A DNA stretch of 37,112 bases, from contig CANQTG010000018.1 in assembly GCA_947626715.1 (NCBI GenBank), forward strand, positions 1 to 37,112, given 5' to 3'. The notes beneath the pieces are model-generated. The model was not told where the DNA came from, did no database searches, and worked only from the letters and a program-made list of their open reading frames with translations. Origin of the DNA: an uncultured Lachnospiraceae bacterium (GTDB taxonomy: Bacteria; Bacillota; Clostridia; Lachnospirales; Lachnospiraceae). A program made the translations under genes and the position numbers. This document shows, in pieces, positions 24,621 to 33,194 of this stretch. The stretch's first letter is position 1. Each line of letters starts with the position of its first letter.

Positions 24621-25718
24621 ATGCGTCAGCTTATCATAGAAAGCGGGGAGGCCGGAGGGCGTTTGGATCGCTATCTGCGCCGATACCTAAAAAAAGCGCC
24701 GGACAGCTTCCTGTATAAAATGCTGCGGAAAAAAATGATCAAATTAAACGGCAAAAAGGCGGACGGAAGCGAACGCCTTTCTGCCGGGGATATCTTAACG
24801 CTCTTTCTTTCGGAGGATACCCTGCGGGAATTTGGCGCGGGCGGCGCGGGGACGCGGGCCGAAGAAGAAGCGGCGGGGCTGCTCTCACAGGCGCGGGAGG
24901 CCCTTGCGCGCTTTGGAAAGCTGGAGATCGTATATGAGGATACGCATGTCATACTGGTCAACAAGCCCGCCGGTATCTTGTCGCAGAAAGCGCTTCCTGC
25001 CGATCTTTCCCTGAATGAATGGCTGATCGGATATCTGTTAAATTCCGGCGGTATCGCGAAGGAGCGGCTCTTATCGTTCCGCCCTTCCGTCTGCAACCGT
25101 CTGGACCGGAATACGAGCGGGATCGTGATCTGCGGCAAGACCCCCTTTGGGAGCCGGCAGATGGGCGGGCTGCTGCGGGACCGGAGCCTGCATAAATACT
25201 ATCTGCTGTGCGTATCGGGAAGGCTCATGGAGGCGCGGCGGCTGGAGGGCTTCCTCTCTAAGGACGCTAAGGCCAATAAGGTCGCGGTAACGGATAGGGC
25301 CCGCCCCGAGAGCGCGGGGAGCGTAACGCTCTATAAGCCCTTAGCCTTCCACCGCGGCATGAAAATGACGCTGGCCGAGGCGGAGCTGCTCACGGGCAGG
25401 CCGCATCAGATCCGGGCGCAGCTTGCCGGGGCGGGCTTTCCGCTGGTGGGCGATTATAAATACGGGGACAGGGAAAAAAACGATATCTGGAAGCGCCGGT
25501 ACGGGATCGCGCATCAGCTCCTCCATGCGTACCGCGTCGTATTCCCCGCGCTGACGGGAGAGCTCGGCGCGCTTTCCGGCAGGGAATTTACGGCTTCGCC
25601 GCCCGAGGGATTCCGGCGGTTTTTGGAAGAGGAATGGAAGGGGACGCAGGATGGCGACTTGGAATTCCCGGGGGCTCCGGGGCTCCGCTCTGGAGGAACT
25701 GGTCAACCGCACCAATGA
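24621..25718 (+). CDS. RluA-family pseudouridine synthase (RluC/D-type)
   Basis: A 365-residue pseudouridine synthase acting on rRNA or tRNA. It has an N-terminal S4-like domain (GGRLDRYLRRYLKKAPDSFL, about 11-65), an Ala/Glu-rich linker, then the catalytic domain with D162 in RLDRNTSGIV and a GRPHQIRAQL motif. Target sites cannot be assigned. The family fold ends near EEEWKG; the last two dozen residues are low-complexity and are encoded in the 68-base overlap with recU, so they are probably dispensable. Confidence 0.9.
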   Translation: MRQLIIESGEAGGRLDRYLRRYLKKAPDSFLYKMLRKKMIKLNGKKADGSERLSAGDILTLFLSEDTLREFGAGGAGTRAEEEAAGLLSQAREALARFGKLEIVYEDTHVILVNKPAGILSQKALPADLSLNEWLIGYLLNSGGIAKERLLSFRPSVCNRLDRNTSGIVICGKTPFGSRQMGGLLRDRSLHKYYLLCVSGRLMEARRLEGFLSKDAKANKVAVTDRARPESAGSVTLYKPLAFHRGMKMTLAEAELLTGRPHQIRAQLAGAGFPLVGDYKYGDREKNDIWKRRYGIAHQLLHAYRVVFPALTGELGALSGREFTASPPEGFRRFLEEEWKGTQDGDLEFPGAPGLRSGGTGQPHQ

Positions 25719-26184
25719 AAAATACAGGGAGAGCGGGCTGGCGCTGATCCAGAAGGTGCCTACGCCGATCACGCCGCTCAAGATCGACAAGGAGAACCGG
25801 CAGATCACGCTGGCCTACTTCGACCAAAAGAGCACGGTGGACTATATCGGCGCGGTACAGGGGATACCGGTCTGCTTTGACGCCAAAGAATGCGCGACGG
25901 ACACCTTTTCCCTGCAGAATATCCATCCGCACCAGATCGCCTTTATGGAGGACTTTGAGAGACAGCGCGGGATCGCCTTTTTCCTCATCTATTATACGGG
26001 CAGGGATACCCTGTATTATCTCCCGCTCGATCATCTGCGGGTATTCTGGGAGAGGGCGCGGGCGGGCGGGCGCAAGAGCTTTCGCTATGAGGAGCTTTCG
26101 GAGGAATTTGTCCTCCCGAAAAAGCAAGGCATTCTGATCCCGTATCTGGATATGATCCAGAAAGATCTGGACAGGCGGGCATAA
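25651..26184 (+). CDS. recU: Holliday junction resolvase RecU
   Basis: A 177-residue structure-specific nuclease that resolves Holliday junctions in Firmicutes. It begins directly at the conserved WNSRGLRGSALEELV and lacks the 25-30 residue N-terminal extension of Bacillus RecU. The PD-(D/E)xK-like catalytic set is D64 in STVDYIG and D77-x-K79 in FDAKE, and the HPHQIAFM helix follows. Here it is not next to a penicillin-binding protein gene, as in Bacillus, but overlaps an rluA-type gene by 68 bases and lies 21 bases before hisZ. Confidence 0.92.
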   Translation: MATWNSRGLRGSALEELVNRTNEKYRESGLALIQKVPTPITPLKIDKENRQITLAYFDQKSTVDYIGAVQGIPVCFDAKECATDTFSLQNIHPHQIAFMEDFERQRGIAFFLIYYTGRDTLYYLPLDHLRVFWERARAGGRKSFRYEELSEEFVLPKKQGILIPYLDMIQKDLDRRA

Positions 26185-26205
26185 AAAAGACAGGAGATTG
26201 GGACT

Positions 26206-27321
26206 ATGCAGAGACTGGTACATACGCCGGAAGGCGTGCGGGATATTTACGGAGAGGAATATGCAAAAAAGCTGACGGTCGAGGATACGATACGGCAGGT
26301 ATTCCACAGCTACGGATACCGTGATATCCAGACCCCTACGTTTGAGTTTTTCGATGTGTTTTCCAGAGAGATCGGGACGAAGCCTTCCAAAGATCTGTAT
26401 AAATTCTTTGATAAGGAAGGCAATACGCTCGTTTTGAGGCCGGATTTCACGCCCTCGATCGCCCGGTGCGCGGCAAAATATTTTGCGGAGGAAAAGGAGC
26501 CGCTCCGGTTCTGCTATCAGGGCAACGCGTTCAGCAATACCTCCGACCTTCAGGGGAAATTAAAGGAAATGACGCAGATGGGCGTCGAGCTGATCGGGGA
26601 CGCTTCCATCGAGGCGGATGCGGAGATGGCGGCGATCATGGTGGAATCCCTGTTAAAGACGGGGCTTTCGGAATTTCAGGTCAGTATCGGCGAGGTGGAA
26701 TATTATAAAGGGCTTTGCGAAGAGGCCGGGCTGTCCGAAGAAATGGAGCTCGCGCTGCGGGAATATATCTCTTCCAAAAATTATTTTGGCGCGGAGGATT
26801 TCCTGATCCGTAAAAACGTTCCCGAGGGATTTCGGAGCATCCTGCTGCGCTCGGCCGACTTATTCGGCGGCGCAGAGATCCTGAAGGAGGCGGGGCACTC
26901 CGTCTCGAACGCGCGTTCCCTTAACGCGATCGAGCGGCTTAAAAAGATATACGAAGCGCTGTGCGTTTACGGGGTGGAAAAGTATATCTCCTTCGATCTG
27001 GGAATGCTCAGCAAATACAAGTATTATACCGGCGTGATCGTCCGCGCCTATACCTACGGCGCGGGAGACGCCATCATGACGGGCGGGCGCTATGACAGGC
27101 TGCTCGGCCATTTCGGGAAGGAAAAACCGGCGGTCGGTTTCGCGATCGCGATCGATTCCTTGATGGAAGCGTTATCGAGAGGGCGGATCACGCTTATCGC
27201 GCCGCCAAAGCCTTCGGTCGTCTTCTGGCGGCCGGATACGTTCCGGGAGGCGCTGGCCGAGGCCGGGCGGCGCAGGAAGCGGGGAGAATACGTGGCGTTG
27301 GTGCCGGAGGGGGATAGGTAG
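26206..27321 (+). CDS. hisZ: ATP phosphoribosyltransferase regulatory subunit HisZ
   Basis: A 371-residue histidyl-tRNA-synthetase-like protein that lacks aminoacylation and instead forms the regulatory subunit of the first histidine enzyme with short HisG. The class II synthetase core shows TPEGVRDIYGEE, TPTFEFFDVF, LRPDFTPSIAR and MTGGRYDRLL. The anticodon-binding domain of true HisRS is absent or reduced, and a short-form hisG follows after one base, which separates it from hisS. GGAGATTGGG lies upstream. No T-box or his leader is visible in the 21-base gap before it. Confidence 0.95.
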   Translation: MQRLVHTPEGVRDIYGEEYAKKLTVEDTIRQVFHSYGYRDIQTPTFEFFDVFSREIGTKPSKDLYKFFDKEGNTLVLRPDFTPSIARCAAKYFAEEKEPLRFCYQGNAFSNTSDLQGKLKEMTQMGVELIGDASIEADAEMAAIMVESLLKTGLSEFQVSIGEVEYYKGLCEEAGLSEEMELALREYISSKNYFGAEDFLIRKNVPEGFRSILLRSADLFGGAEILKEAGHSVSNARSLNAIERLKKIYEALCVYGVEKYISFDLGMLSKYKYYTGVIVRAYTYGAGDAIMTGGRYDRLLGHFGKEKPAVGFAIAIDSLMEALSRGRITLIAPPKPSVVFWRPDTFREALAEAGRRRKRGEYVALVPEGDR

Positions 27322-27322
27322 C

Positions 27323-27973
27323 ATGAAAGAGGAAATGCGTTATCTGACATTTGCGCTCGGAAAGGGACGGCTGGCGGAAAAGACGCTGGAGCTGCTCGAA
27401 TCGATCGGGATTAGCTGTGAGGAGATGAAGGATAAAAGCTCCAGAAAGCTGATCTTCGTCAACGAAGAGCTGCGCCTTCGTTTCTTTCTCTCCAAAGGCC
27501 CGGACGTGCCGACCTACGTGGAGTACGGCGCGGCGGATATCGGCGTAGTGGGCAGCGATATCATACGGGAGGAGGGCCGGAGGGTCTATGAGGTGCTCGA
27601 CTTGGGCTTTGGGAAATGCCGCATGTGCGTCTGCGGGCCCGCGCAGGCCGGGGAGCTTTTGCAGCACCATGAGATGATCCGCGTCGCGAGCAAATATCCG
27701 AATACGGCAAAGGATTATTTCTACAACAAAAAGCACCAGACGGTGGATATCATCAAGTTAAACGGCTCGGTGGAACTAGGGCCAATCGTCCGGTTGTCCG
27801 ACGTGATCGTGGATATCGTGGAAACTGGCTCCACGCTGCGGGAAAACGGGCTGTGCGTGCTGGAGGAGATCTGCCCGATCTCCGCGCGCATGATCGTCAA
27901 TCAGGTGAGTATGCAGATGGAAGCCGAGAGGATCCGGCGGCTGATCGGGAAGCTGCGTGAGAAAATATCCTGA
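27323..27973 (+). CDS. hisG: ATP phosphoribosyltransferase catalytic subunit (short form)
   Basis: A 216-residue catalytic subunit that joins ATP and PRPP, the first step of histidine synthesis. It has the N-terminal ALGKGRL and the PRPP-loop region DVIVDIVETGSTLRENGL. It lacks the C-terminal ACT-like feedback domain of long HisG, so it needs HisZ, which is encoded immediately upstream. An alternative ATG four codons later (27335) is possible. Confidence 0.96.
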   Translation: MKEEMRYLTFALGKGRLAEKTLELLESIGISCEEMKDKSSRKLIFVNEELRLRFFLSKGPDVPTYVEYGAADIGVVGSDIIREEGRRVYEVLDLGFGKCRMCVCGPAQAGELLQHHEMIRVASKYPNTAKDYFYNKKHQTVDIIKLNGSVELGPIVRLSDVIVDIVETGSTLRENGLCVLEEICPISARMIVNQVSMQMEAERIRRLIGKLREKIS

Positions 27974-27990
27974 AGGCAGGAGGAAAAGGC

Positions 27991-29322
27991 ATGGGCATGA
28001 AAAAGATAAAACTGACGAAAGAGAGCAGAGAGGAATTGCTGCGGGATCTGCTCAAACGGAGCCCCGGCAGCTACGGCGACTATGAAAAGACCGTCGCGCA
28101 GATCATCGAAAGGGTCCGCGCGCAGGGCGATACGGCGTTGTTTGCGCTGACGGAGCAGTTCGACCGCTGCAAGATCACGCCGGAGACGATCCGCGTAACG
28201 AAAGAGGAGATCGCGGAAGCCTACGGGCTGCTTGCGCCGGAGCTTGTCGAAACGATGAAACGGTCGGCTGCCAATATCCGCTCCTTTCACGAAAAACAGC
28301 GCCGCAACAGCTTTGTGGACGTAAAGGAAAACGGCGTCATACTGGGACAGAAGATCACGCCGATCGGCAGGGCGGGCGTATATGTGCCCGGCGGGAAAGC
28401 GGCGTATCCTTCCAGCGTATTGATGAACGTGATCCCGGCCCGGGTCGCGGGCGTAGGGGAGATCATCATGACGACGCCGCCGGGAGCGGACGGCAGAGTA
28501 AATCCGGGGACGCTGGTCGCGGCCGATATCGCGGGCGCGGATACCGTCTATAAGGCCGGAGGCGCGCAGGCAATCGCGGCGATGGCCTTCGGGACGGAGA
28601 GTATCCCCAGAGTGGACAAGATCACGGGCCCCGGCAATATCTTTGTCGCGCTGGCCAAAAGGGCGGTCTACGGGCATGTCAGCATCGATTCCGTCGCGGG
28701 GCCGAGCGAGATCCTCGTGCTGGCGGACGATACGGCGAACCCGCGTTACGTGGCGGCCGACCTGCTCTCGCAGGCGGAGCACGACGAGATGGCCTCCGCG
28801 ATCTTAATTACGACAAGCGAGGCTTTGGCCGAGCGGGTGGAAGCGGAGATCGAGGGTTTTTTAAAAGAGCTTTCCAGAAGCGGGATCATACAAAGCTCCC
28901 TAGAGCATTACGGATATATCCTGCTGGCGGAAACTATGGAGGAGGCCGTGGAAGCGGCCAATGCGGTCGCGAGCGAGCATTTGGAGATCCTGACCGAGAA
29001 TCCCTTCGAGGTCATGACCAAGATACGCAACGCCGGCGCGATCTTTCTGGGAGAATACTCCTGCGAGCCCTTAGGGGACTATTTCGCAGGGCCGAACCAT
29101 ATCCTGCCGACGAACGGGACGGCGCGCTTTTTCTCGCCGTTAGGCGTAGAGGATTTTACCAAGAGATCCAGTATCATCTCTTATTCAAGGGACGCGCTGT
29201 CGTCCGCGCAGGAGGATATCAGGCGGTTTGCCCGCAGCGAGGGCCTGACGGCGCATGAGAATGCGATCAAGGTCAGATTTGAGCAGGATACGGCGGCGCA
29301 TAGGACAAAGGAGAAGATATGA
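27991..29322 (+). CDS. hisD: Histidinol dehydrogenase
   Basis: A 443-residue zinc enzyme catalysing the last two oxidations of histidine synthesis, L-histidinol to L-histidine with two NAD+. Conserved features are [23 protein letters not shown], the zinc/base region [17 protein letters not shown] and [14 protein letters not shown]. Length is normal. AGGAGGAAAAGG precedes the ATG; an ATG two codons later is equally placed. Its stop overlaps the next start (ATGA). Confidence 0.97.
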   Translation: MGMKKIKLTKESREELLRDLLKRSPGSYGDYEKTVAQIIERVRAQGDTALFALTEQFDRCKITPETIRVTKEEIAEAYGLLAPELVETMKRSAANIRSFHEKQRRNSFVDVKENGVILGQKITPIGRAGVYVPGGKAAYPSSVLMNVIPARVAGVGEIIMTTPPGADGRVNPGTLVAADIAGADTVYKAGGAQAIAAMAFGTESIPRVDKITGPGNIFVALAKRAVYGHVSIDSVAGPSEILVLADDTANPRYVAADLLSQAEHDEMASAILITTSEALAERVEAEIEGFLKELSRSGIIQSSLEHYGYILLAETMEEAVEAANAVASEHLEILTENPFEVMTKIRNAGAIFLGEYSCEPLGDYFAGPNHILPTNGTARFFSPLGVEDFTKRSSIISYSRDALSSAQEDIRRFARSEGLTAHENAIKVRFEQDTAAHRTKEKI

Positions 29323-30605
29323 ACGTCAAAAAATTCATTCCATGTATCTATCTGTATCAGAAACATGCGGCGGCGGGATTTGCGGACAAAAATACGCCCG
29401 TCAGCATGAACCCGGTAGAGCTTTCCCGCTTTTACTGCGACAACGGGGCGGACGAGCTGCTTATTTTCGATCTTTCAGACGACGAGGCGGCGCACGAGGA
29501 GGCGCTGGATATGATCCGGCTGATCTGCGCCGCCGTAGAAGCGCCGGTGACGGGGGCGGGCAATATAAAACGCATGGAGGACGTCAAAAAGCTCCTTTAT
29601 GCGGGCTGCCGCTGCGCGGCGTTAAATTATTCCCTCGCCTCCAACGTGGAGCTGACAAAGGAAGTGTCCCTTAAATTCGGCAGGGACAAGATCGCGGCCT
29701 GCGTAGGGGACGGCGAGATTATCACGCGGCATAAGGAGCTCCTCGAGGAATACGTCGGGGAATTGATCCTTATGAAGGAAAACGGTATCAAGGAATGTCT
29801 CGGCCGCTGCGAGCTTCCCTTTATCGCGATGCTGCCGGAGGTTTCCCTAAACAAGCTGCTGGATATCTTAAATTATGCGGGGCTCTACGGCGTGACGGGG
29901 ACGCTGGTCAATGAGAACGCAAAGGAGATCAACGCCATTAAATCGCTCTGCGCGGAAAAGGGGATCTGCGTGGACAGTCTGGAAACGACCGTAGCGTGGG
30001 AGCATTTTAAGAAAAACAGCGAAGGAATGGTGCCCGTCGTCGTGCAGGACTATAAGACGGACGCCGTCCTCATGGTAGCGTATATGGATCAGGAGGCGTA
30101 TGAAACGACGCTGCGCACAGGGAAAATGACCTATTACAGCAGAAGCAGACAGACGCTCTGGGTCAAGGGAGAGAGCAGCGGGCATTTCCAGTATGTCAAA
30201 AGCCTGACGGCGGACTGCGATATGGACACCATACTGGCTAAGGTATCGCAGGTGGGGAACGCCTGCCATACGGGGAGCTATTCCTGTTTTTTCAACGAGA
30301 TCGTCAGCAAGCCCTATAAGGAGGAAAATCCCGCCCGTATCCTAGAGTCCGTGCTCGCGGTCATTAAGGACAGGAAGGTCCATCCAAAGGAGGGCTCCTA
30401 TACCAATTACCTGTTTGACAAGGGGATCGACAAGATCCTGAAAAAGCTCGGGGAAGAGGCGACCGAGATCGTGATCGCGGCCAAAAATCCCAATCCGAAC
30501 GAGATCAAATATGAGATCTCCGATTTCCTGTATCATATGATGGTGCTGATGGTGGAAAAGGGCGTAAGCTGGGAGGAGATCCTGACGGAGCTTGCGAACC
30601 GATAG
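29319..30605 (+). CDS. hisIE: HisA/HisF-like domain fused to HisIE (PR-AMP cyclohydrolase / PR-ATP pyrophosphatase)
   Basis: A 428-residue three-domain protein. Residues about 225-330 are HisI with DCDMDTI and [13 protein letters not shown], which opens the phosphoribosyl-AMP ring. About 335-428 is HisE with [13 protein letters not shown], which removes pyrophosphate from phosphoribosyl-ATP. Residues 1 to about 215 resemble the HisA/HisF (beta-alpha)8 barrel: FIPCIYL at the start, [15 protein letters not shown], and [18 protein letters not shown] in place of the phosphate-binding GGGI loop. The expected catalytic Asp of strand 1 is Y11 and the strand-5 Asp site reads CVGD, with G130 at the aligned position. 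So the barrel is probably inactive. No hisA, hisF, hisH, hisB or hisC is in the window. Confidence 0.9.
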   Translation: MNVKKFIPCIYLYQKHAAAGFADKNTPVSMNPVELSRFYCDNGADELLIFDLSDDEAAHEEALDMIRLICAAVEAPVTGAGNIKRMEDVKKLLYAGCRCAALNYSLASNVELTKEVSLKFGRDKIAACVGDGEIITRHKELLEEYVGELILMKENGIKECLGRCELPFIAMLPEVSLNKLLDILNYAGLYGVTGTLVNENAKEINAIKSLCAEKGICVDSLETTVAWEHFKKNSEGMVPVVVQDYKTDAVLMVAYMDQEAYETTLRTGKMTYYSRSRQTLWVKGESSGHFQYVKSLTADCDMDTILAKVSQVGNACHTGSYSCFFNEIVSKPYKEENPARILESVLAVIKDRKVHPKEGSYTNYLFDKGIDKILKKLGEEATEIVIAAKNPNPNEIKYEISDFLYHMMVLMVEKGVSWEEILTELANR

Positions 30606-30642
30606 GCGCTGCCAGAAAATGTTACAATTTTTTTACAGGTTT

Positions 30643-30671
30643 TTGTAGAAATCCCTCGCGTATTATATTAT
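30643..30671 (+). promoter_or_regulatory. Predicted promoter of the lysozyme gene
   Basis: TTGTAG (30643-30648) and TATTAT (30666-30671) are 17 bases apart in an AT-rich pocket that stands out from the GC-rich surroundings. An overlapping TATACT at 30669-30674 is an alternative -10. The 5' leader of about 80 bases has a GGACG/CGTCC-type hairpin around 30680-30704. Confidence 0.5.
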
Positions 30672-30755
30672 ACTGAGAACGGACGCCGGACGTTCCCGCC
30701 GTCCCTGTAAGAAACGCACATATTACAATACCCATGCAGGAGGAATGAACTACAT

Positions 30756-32486
30756 ATGAGAAAATACGGAAAGAAATTGGCGGCTGTCGCGGCTGCCGTG
30801 GCGCTGCTTGCCAATATCGCGGCATTCCCGTCAGAGGCCGCCGTTTCCAGCGCACAGTCGATCGCAAAGGGGATCGACGTCTCCAAATATCAGGGGGCGA
30901 TCGACTGGGCCAGCGTAGCCGCGCAGGGCTATACCTTTGCCTTTATCAAGTTAGGGAGCAGCAAGAGCGGGATCGATCCGTTCTTTATCCCCAATATGGC
31001 GGGGGCCTCCGCAGCCGGACTGCGGACGGGCGCTTACGTCTATTCCTATGCGACGACGGTCGAGGCGGCGGTAGCGGAGGCGACGATGGCGGTCGAGGCG
31101 CTGCAGAATATGCCGGTCTCGTTCCCCGTCGTATACGATATCGAGGACGACGTGCATAAAGGGTTAAACCCGGCGCAGCAGCAGGCGATCGTGAACGCGT
31201 TCTGTACGGTCATTGAAAACGCCGGCTATTATCCGATGGTATACAGCAGTAAGAATTGGTTTTTGACAAGGCTAGGCCCCACGGTCTACGATCAGTGGGT
31301 AGCGCAGTACGCGGACGCCTGCGATTATCCGCTGCCGTTTGCCGTATGGCAGGCGACCAGCGACGGCGCGGTGCCGGGTATCGCGGGGCGCGTGGACGTC
31401 GATTATCTGTATAAAGACTATTCGCAGCAGATCATTCAAAACGGCTGGCTCATGCGCAAGGGCTTTAACTATTTTTATGAAAACTGGCATATGAAGACTG
31501 GCTGGATCAACTATGCGGACGCGCTCTGGTATACCGATGCGATGGGACGTATGGTGACCGGCTGGCAGGATCTGGAAGGGAACGGCACCAAACGCTACTT
31601 CCTTCCGAACGGGCCTATGGCGATCGGTATCACGCAGGTAGGAGACGCCTTTTATTATTTCGCGCCGGACGGTATCATGCAGACCGGCTGGCAGAACATC
31701 GGCGGGCTGCGCTATCTGCTGGGAGCGGACGGCGTTATGCAGCTGGGCTGGTATCAAGCGCCGGAGGGCCGCTATTACTTCGGGGATGCGGGCGCGATGG
31801 CGACGGGCTGGCTGACGCTTCCCGATCAAAAGACCTATCATTTTGACGAGCAGAGCGGCGTGCTCTCGACCTCGTCCTTTGTCACCACGGGCGGCGCGAG
31901 ATTCTATGTCGGCGTGGACGGCGCGATGGTGCGCGGCTTCCAGAATATCAACGGAGGAAATTATTACTTTGCGCCGGACGGCTCCATGCAGACGGGCTTT
32001 CTTCCGATCGACGGCAGCTATTATCTTTTCAACGCGGACGGCGTTATGCAGCTGGGCTGGCAGACGATCGACGGCTCTAAATTCTACTTCGATCCGGCCT
32101 CCGGCGTTATGCAGACGGGCCTCATCAGCGACGGGACGGCGCAGTATTATCTGGCTCCCAACGGCGCGGCGGTCTCCGGCTGGCAGGATATCGACGGCAA
32201 GCGTTATCATTTCGACGAGACGACGAACGCGATGAGCGTCAATACGCTCGTCGTAACGAACGGCGTGACGTTTTATGTGGGAATGGACGGCACTATGCAG
32301 ACCGGATGGCAGAACATCGGCGGCGTTATGTATTATTTCCAAGAAAACGGCAGCATGGCGGCGAACGTGACGCTGAATATCGACGGCGTGGACTATTTAT
32401 TTGACGCAAACGGCATCGGCGCGCCGCTCATCGCGCCGGTAGAGGTGCCGGTGGAGGTACAGCCCGCGGCCCCGCTGCCGCAGTAG
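30756..32486 (+). CDS. Secreted GH25 lysozyme with cell-wall-binding repeats
   Basis: A 576-residue exported muramidase. Residues 1 to about 29 are a signal peptide with a cleavage site near SEAA. The GH25 domain (about 36-225) has GIDVSKYQG with D41 and the catalytic YDIEDD with D128 and E130, ending in a typical WQATSDGAVPGIAGRVDVDY. From about 230 to 555 it has around a dozen aromatic/glycine repeats of the choline-binding type, for example GIMQTGWQNIGG and YYFAPDGSMQTGF. These normally bind choline or other cell-wall polymers. It likely acts in cell-wall turnover. It is a single-gene unit with its own promoter and a strong terminator; no holin or phage genes are near. Confidence 0.93.
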   Translation: MRKYGKKLAAVAAAVALLANIAAFPSEAAVSSAQSIAKGIDVSKYQGAIDWASVAAQGYTFAFIKLGSSKSGIDPFFIPNMAGASAAGLRTGAYVYSYATTVEAAVAEATMAVEALQNMPVSFPVVYDIEDDVHKGLNPAQQQAIVNAFCTVIENAGYYPMVYSSKNWFLTRLGPTVYDQWVAQYADACDYPLPFAVWQATSDGAVPGIAGRVDVDYLYKDYSQQIIQNGWLMRKGFNYFYENWHMKTGWINYADALWYTDAMGRMVTGWQDLEGNGTKRYFLPNGPMAIGITQVGDAFYYFAPDGIMQTGWQNIGGLRYLLGADGVMQLGWYQAPEGRYYFGDAGAMATGWLTLPDQKTYHFDEQSGVLSTSSFVTTGGARFYVGVDGAMVRGFQNINGGNYYFAPDGSMQTGFLPIDGSYYLFNADGVMQLGWQTIDGSKFYFDPASGVMQTGLISDGTAQYYLAPNGAAVSGWQDIDGKRYHFDETTNAMSVNTLVVTNGVTFYVGMDGTMQTGWQNIGGVMYYFQENGSMAANVTLNIDGVDYLFDANGIGAPLIAPVEVPVEVQPAAPLPQ

Positions 32487-32567
32487 GAGCGAAACGGCAG
32501 GGGAAAGGCAGGAGAAAGGCCGGCTGGCGTTCTGACATTCCGCGCCGGAACATAATAGGGCAAAGCG

Positions 32568-32600
32568 AAAGGGGAGACGGGCGGACGTCTCCCCTTTTAT
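32568..32600 (+). terminator. Rho-independent terminator after the lysozyme gene
   Basis: A perfect 12-bp stem, AAAGGGGAGACG (32568-32579) and CGTCTCCCCTTT (32586-32597), encloses a 6-base loop and runs into a T-rich end (TTTTAT). It lies 82 bases after the lysozyme stop. Confidence 0.92.
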
Positions 32601-32700
32601 CAGATGAAAGGCGTCCCCAGCCTCTATAGGCGGCGAGCGGCAAATTTGTATCGGCGGCGGGATTCGCGCGGATTCATAAACCCGCCGTTTTTCCCATACC

Positions 32701-32706
32701 TATAAT
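32701..32706 (+). promoter_or_regulatory. Possible -10 box before the small membrane protein gene
   Basis: A consensus TATAAT lies 26 bases upstream of the ATG at 32732, just after a strong terminator. No good -35 is found at 16-18 bases; TTCATA at 32673-32678 is 22 bases away. Confidence 0.4.
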
Positions 32707-32731
32707 ACAAACAGGCTTTCGGGAGAAAACA

Positions 32732-33109
32732 ATGAGATCCTATCTCTCATCTGAAAAAAAGCTGCAGCTTGTCCGCAGGATCCGGCAGGAGCACCAGCTC
32801 AACCGCAATACGATACGGGGACGGGAAGCGTTTCTGCATGGCAGGGATACGGCGTATGAGGACTATCAGGACGGATATCTGAATCCGGGGACGGAGCGGG
32901 AGGCGGGGGAGATCCCGGTCTCCACATTCCGCCTGCGTATGGCGGCGGCCTTCCTTTTATTCGGGATATTTTATCTGGCGGTATCCAACGAGAGGCCGTT
33001 TTTCGGGATCGACGTCTCAAGGGTCTATGAGGCGGTCGCAGCGGATTATTCCCCGGTTCTATTTGATTTTATGGGAAAGATACCGTATACTTTACATAGG
33101 CCGGAGTAA
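32732..33109 (+). CDS. Small single-pass membrane protein of unknown function
   Basis: A 125-residue protein: a charged N-terminal half (many Arg, Glu, Tyr), a hydrophobic helix at about 70-84 (AAAFLLFGIFYLAVS), and a short C-terminal part expected outside the cell. No known motif is recognised. It follows a strong terminator and a TATAAT, has GGGAG before the ATG, and precedes the radical SAM gene by 85 bases. These points favour a real gene; conservation cannot be judged here. Confidence 0.65.
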   Translation: MRSYLSSEKKLQLVRRIRQEHQLNRNTIRGREAFLHGRDTAYEDYQDGYLNPGTEREAGEIPVSTFRLRMAAAFLLFGIFYLAVSNERPFFGIDVSRVYEAVAADYSPVLFDFMGKIPYTLHRPE

Positions 33110-33194
33110 ACGGCCAAGCGGCGCAGACAAGGGAGCCGGAGCGGGCGGGGAGCCGCCGGTACGGCCCGCCGTCTGTAAGGGGCAAAGGAGAGCT

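Noticed and set aside
26185-26205. T-box or his leader before hisZ
   Set aside because: The gap to recU is 21 bases, so no leader can fit; regulation must come from further upstream.
27901-28782. 293-residue minus-strand open frame opposite hisD
   Set aside because: Arg/Asp-rich shadow; hisD is intact on the plus strand.
31272-32342. 356-residue minus-strand open frame opposite the lysozyme gene
   Set aside because: Its repetitiveness mirrors the lysozyme repeats, and the plus strand has signal peptide, catalytic motifs, promoter and terminator.
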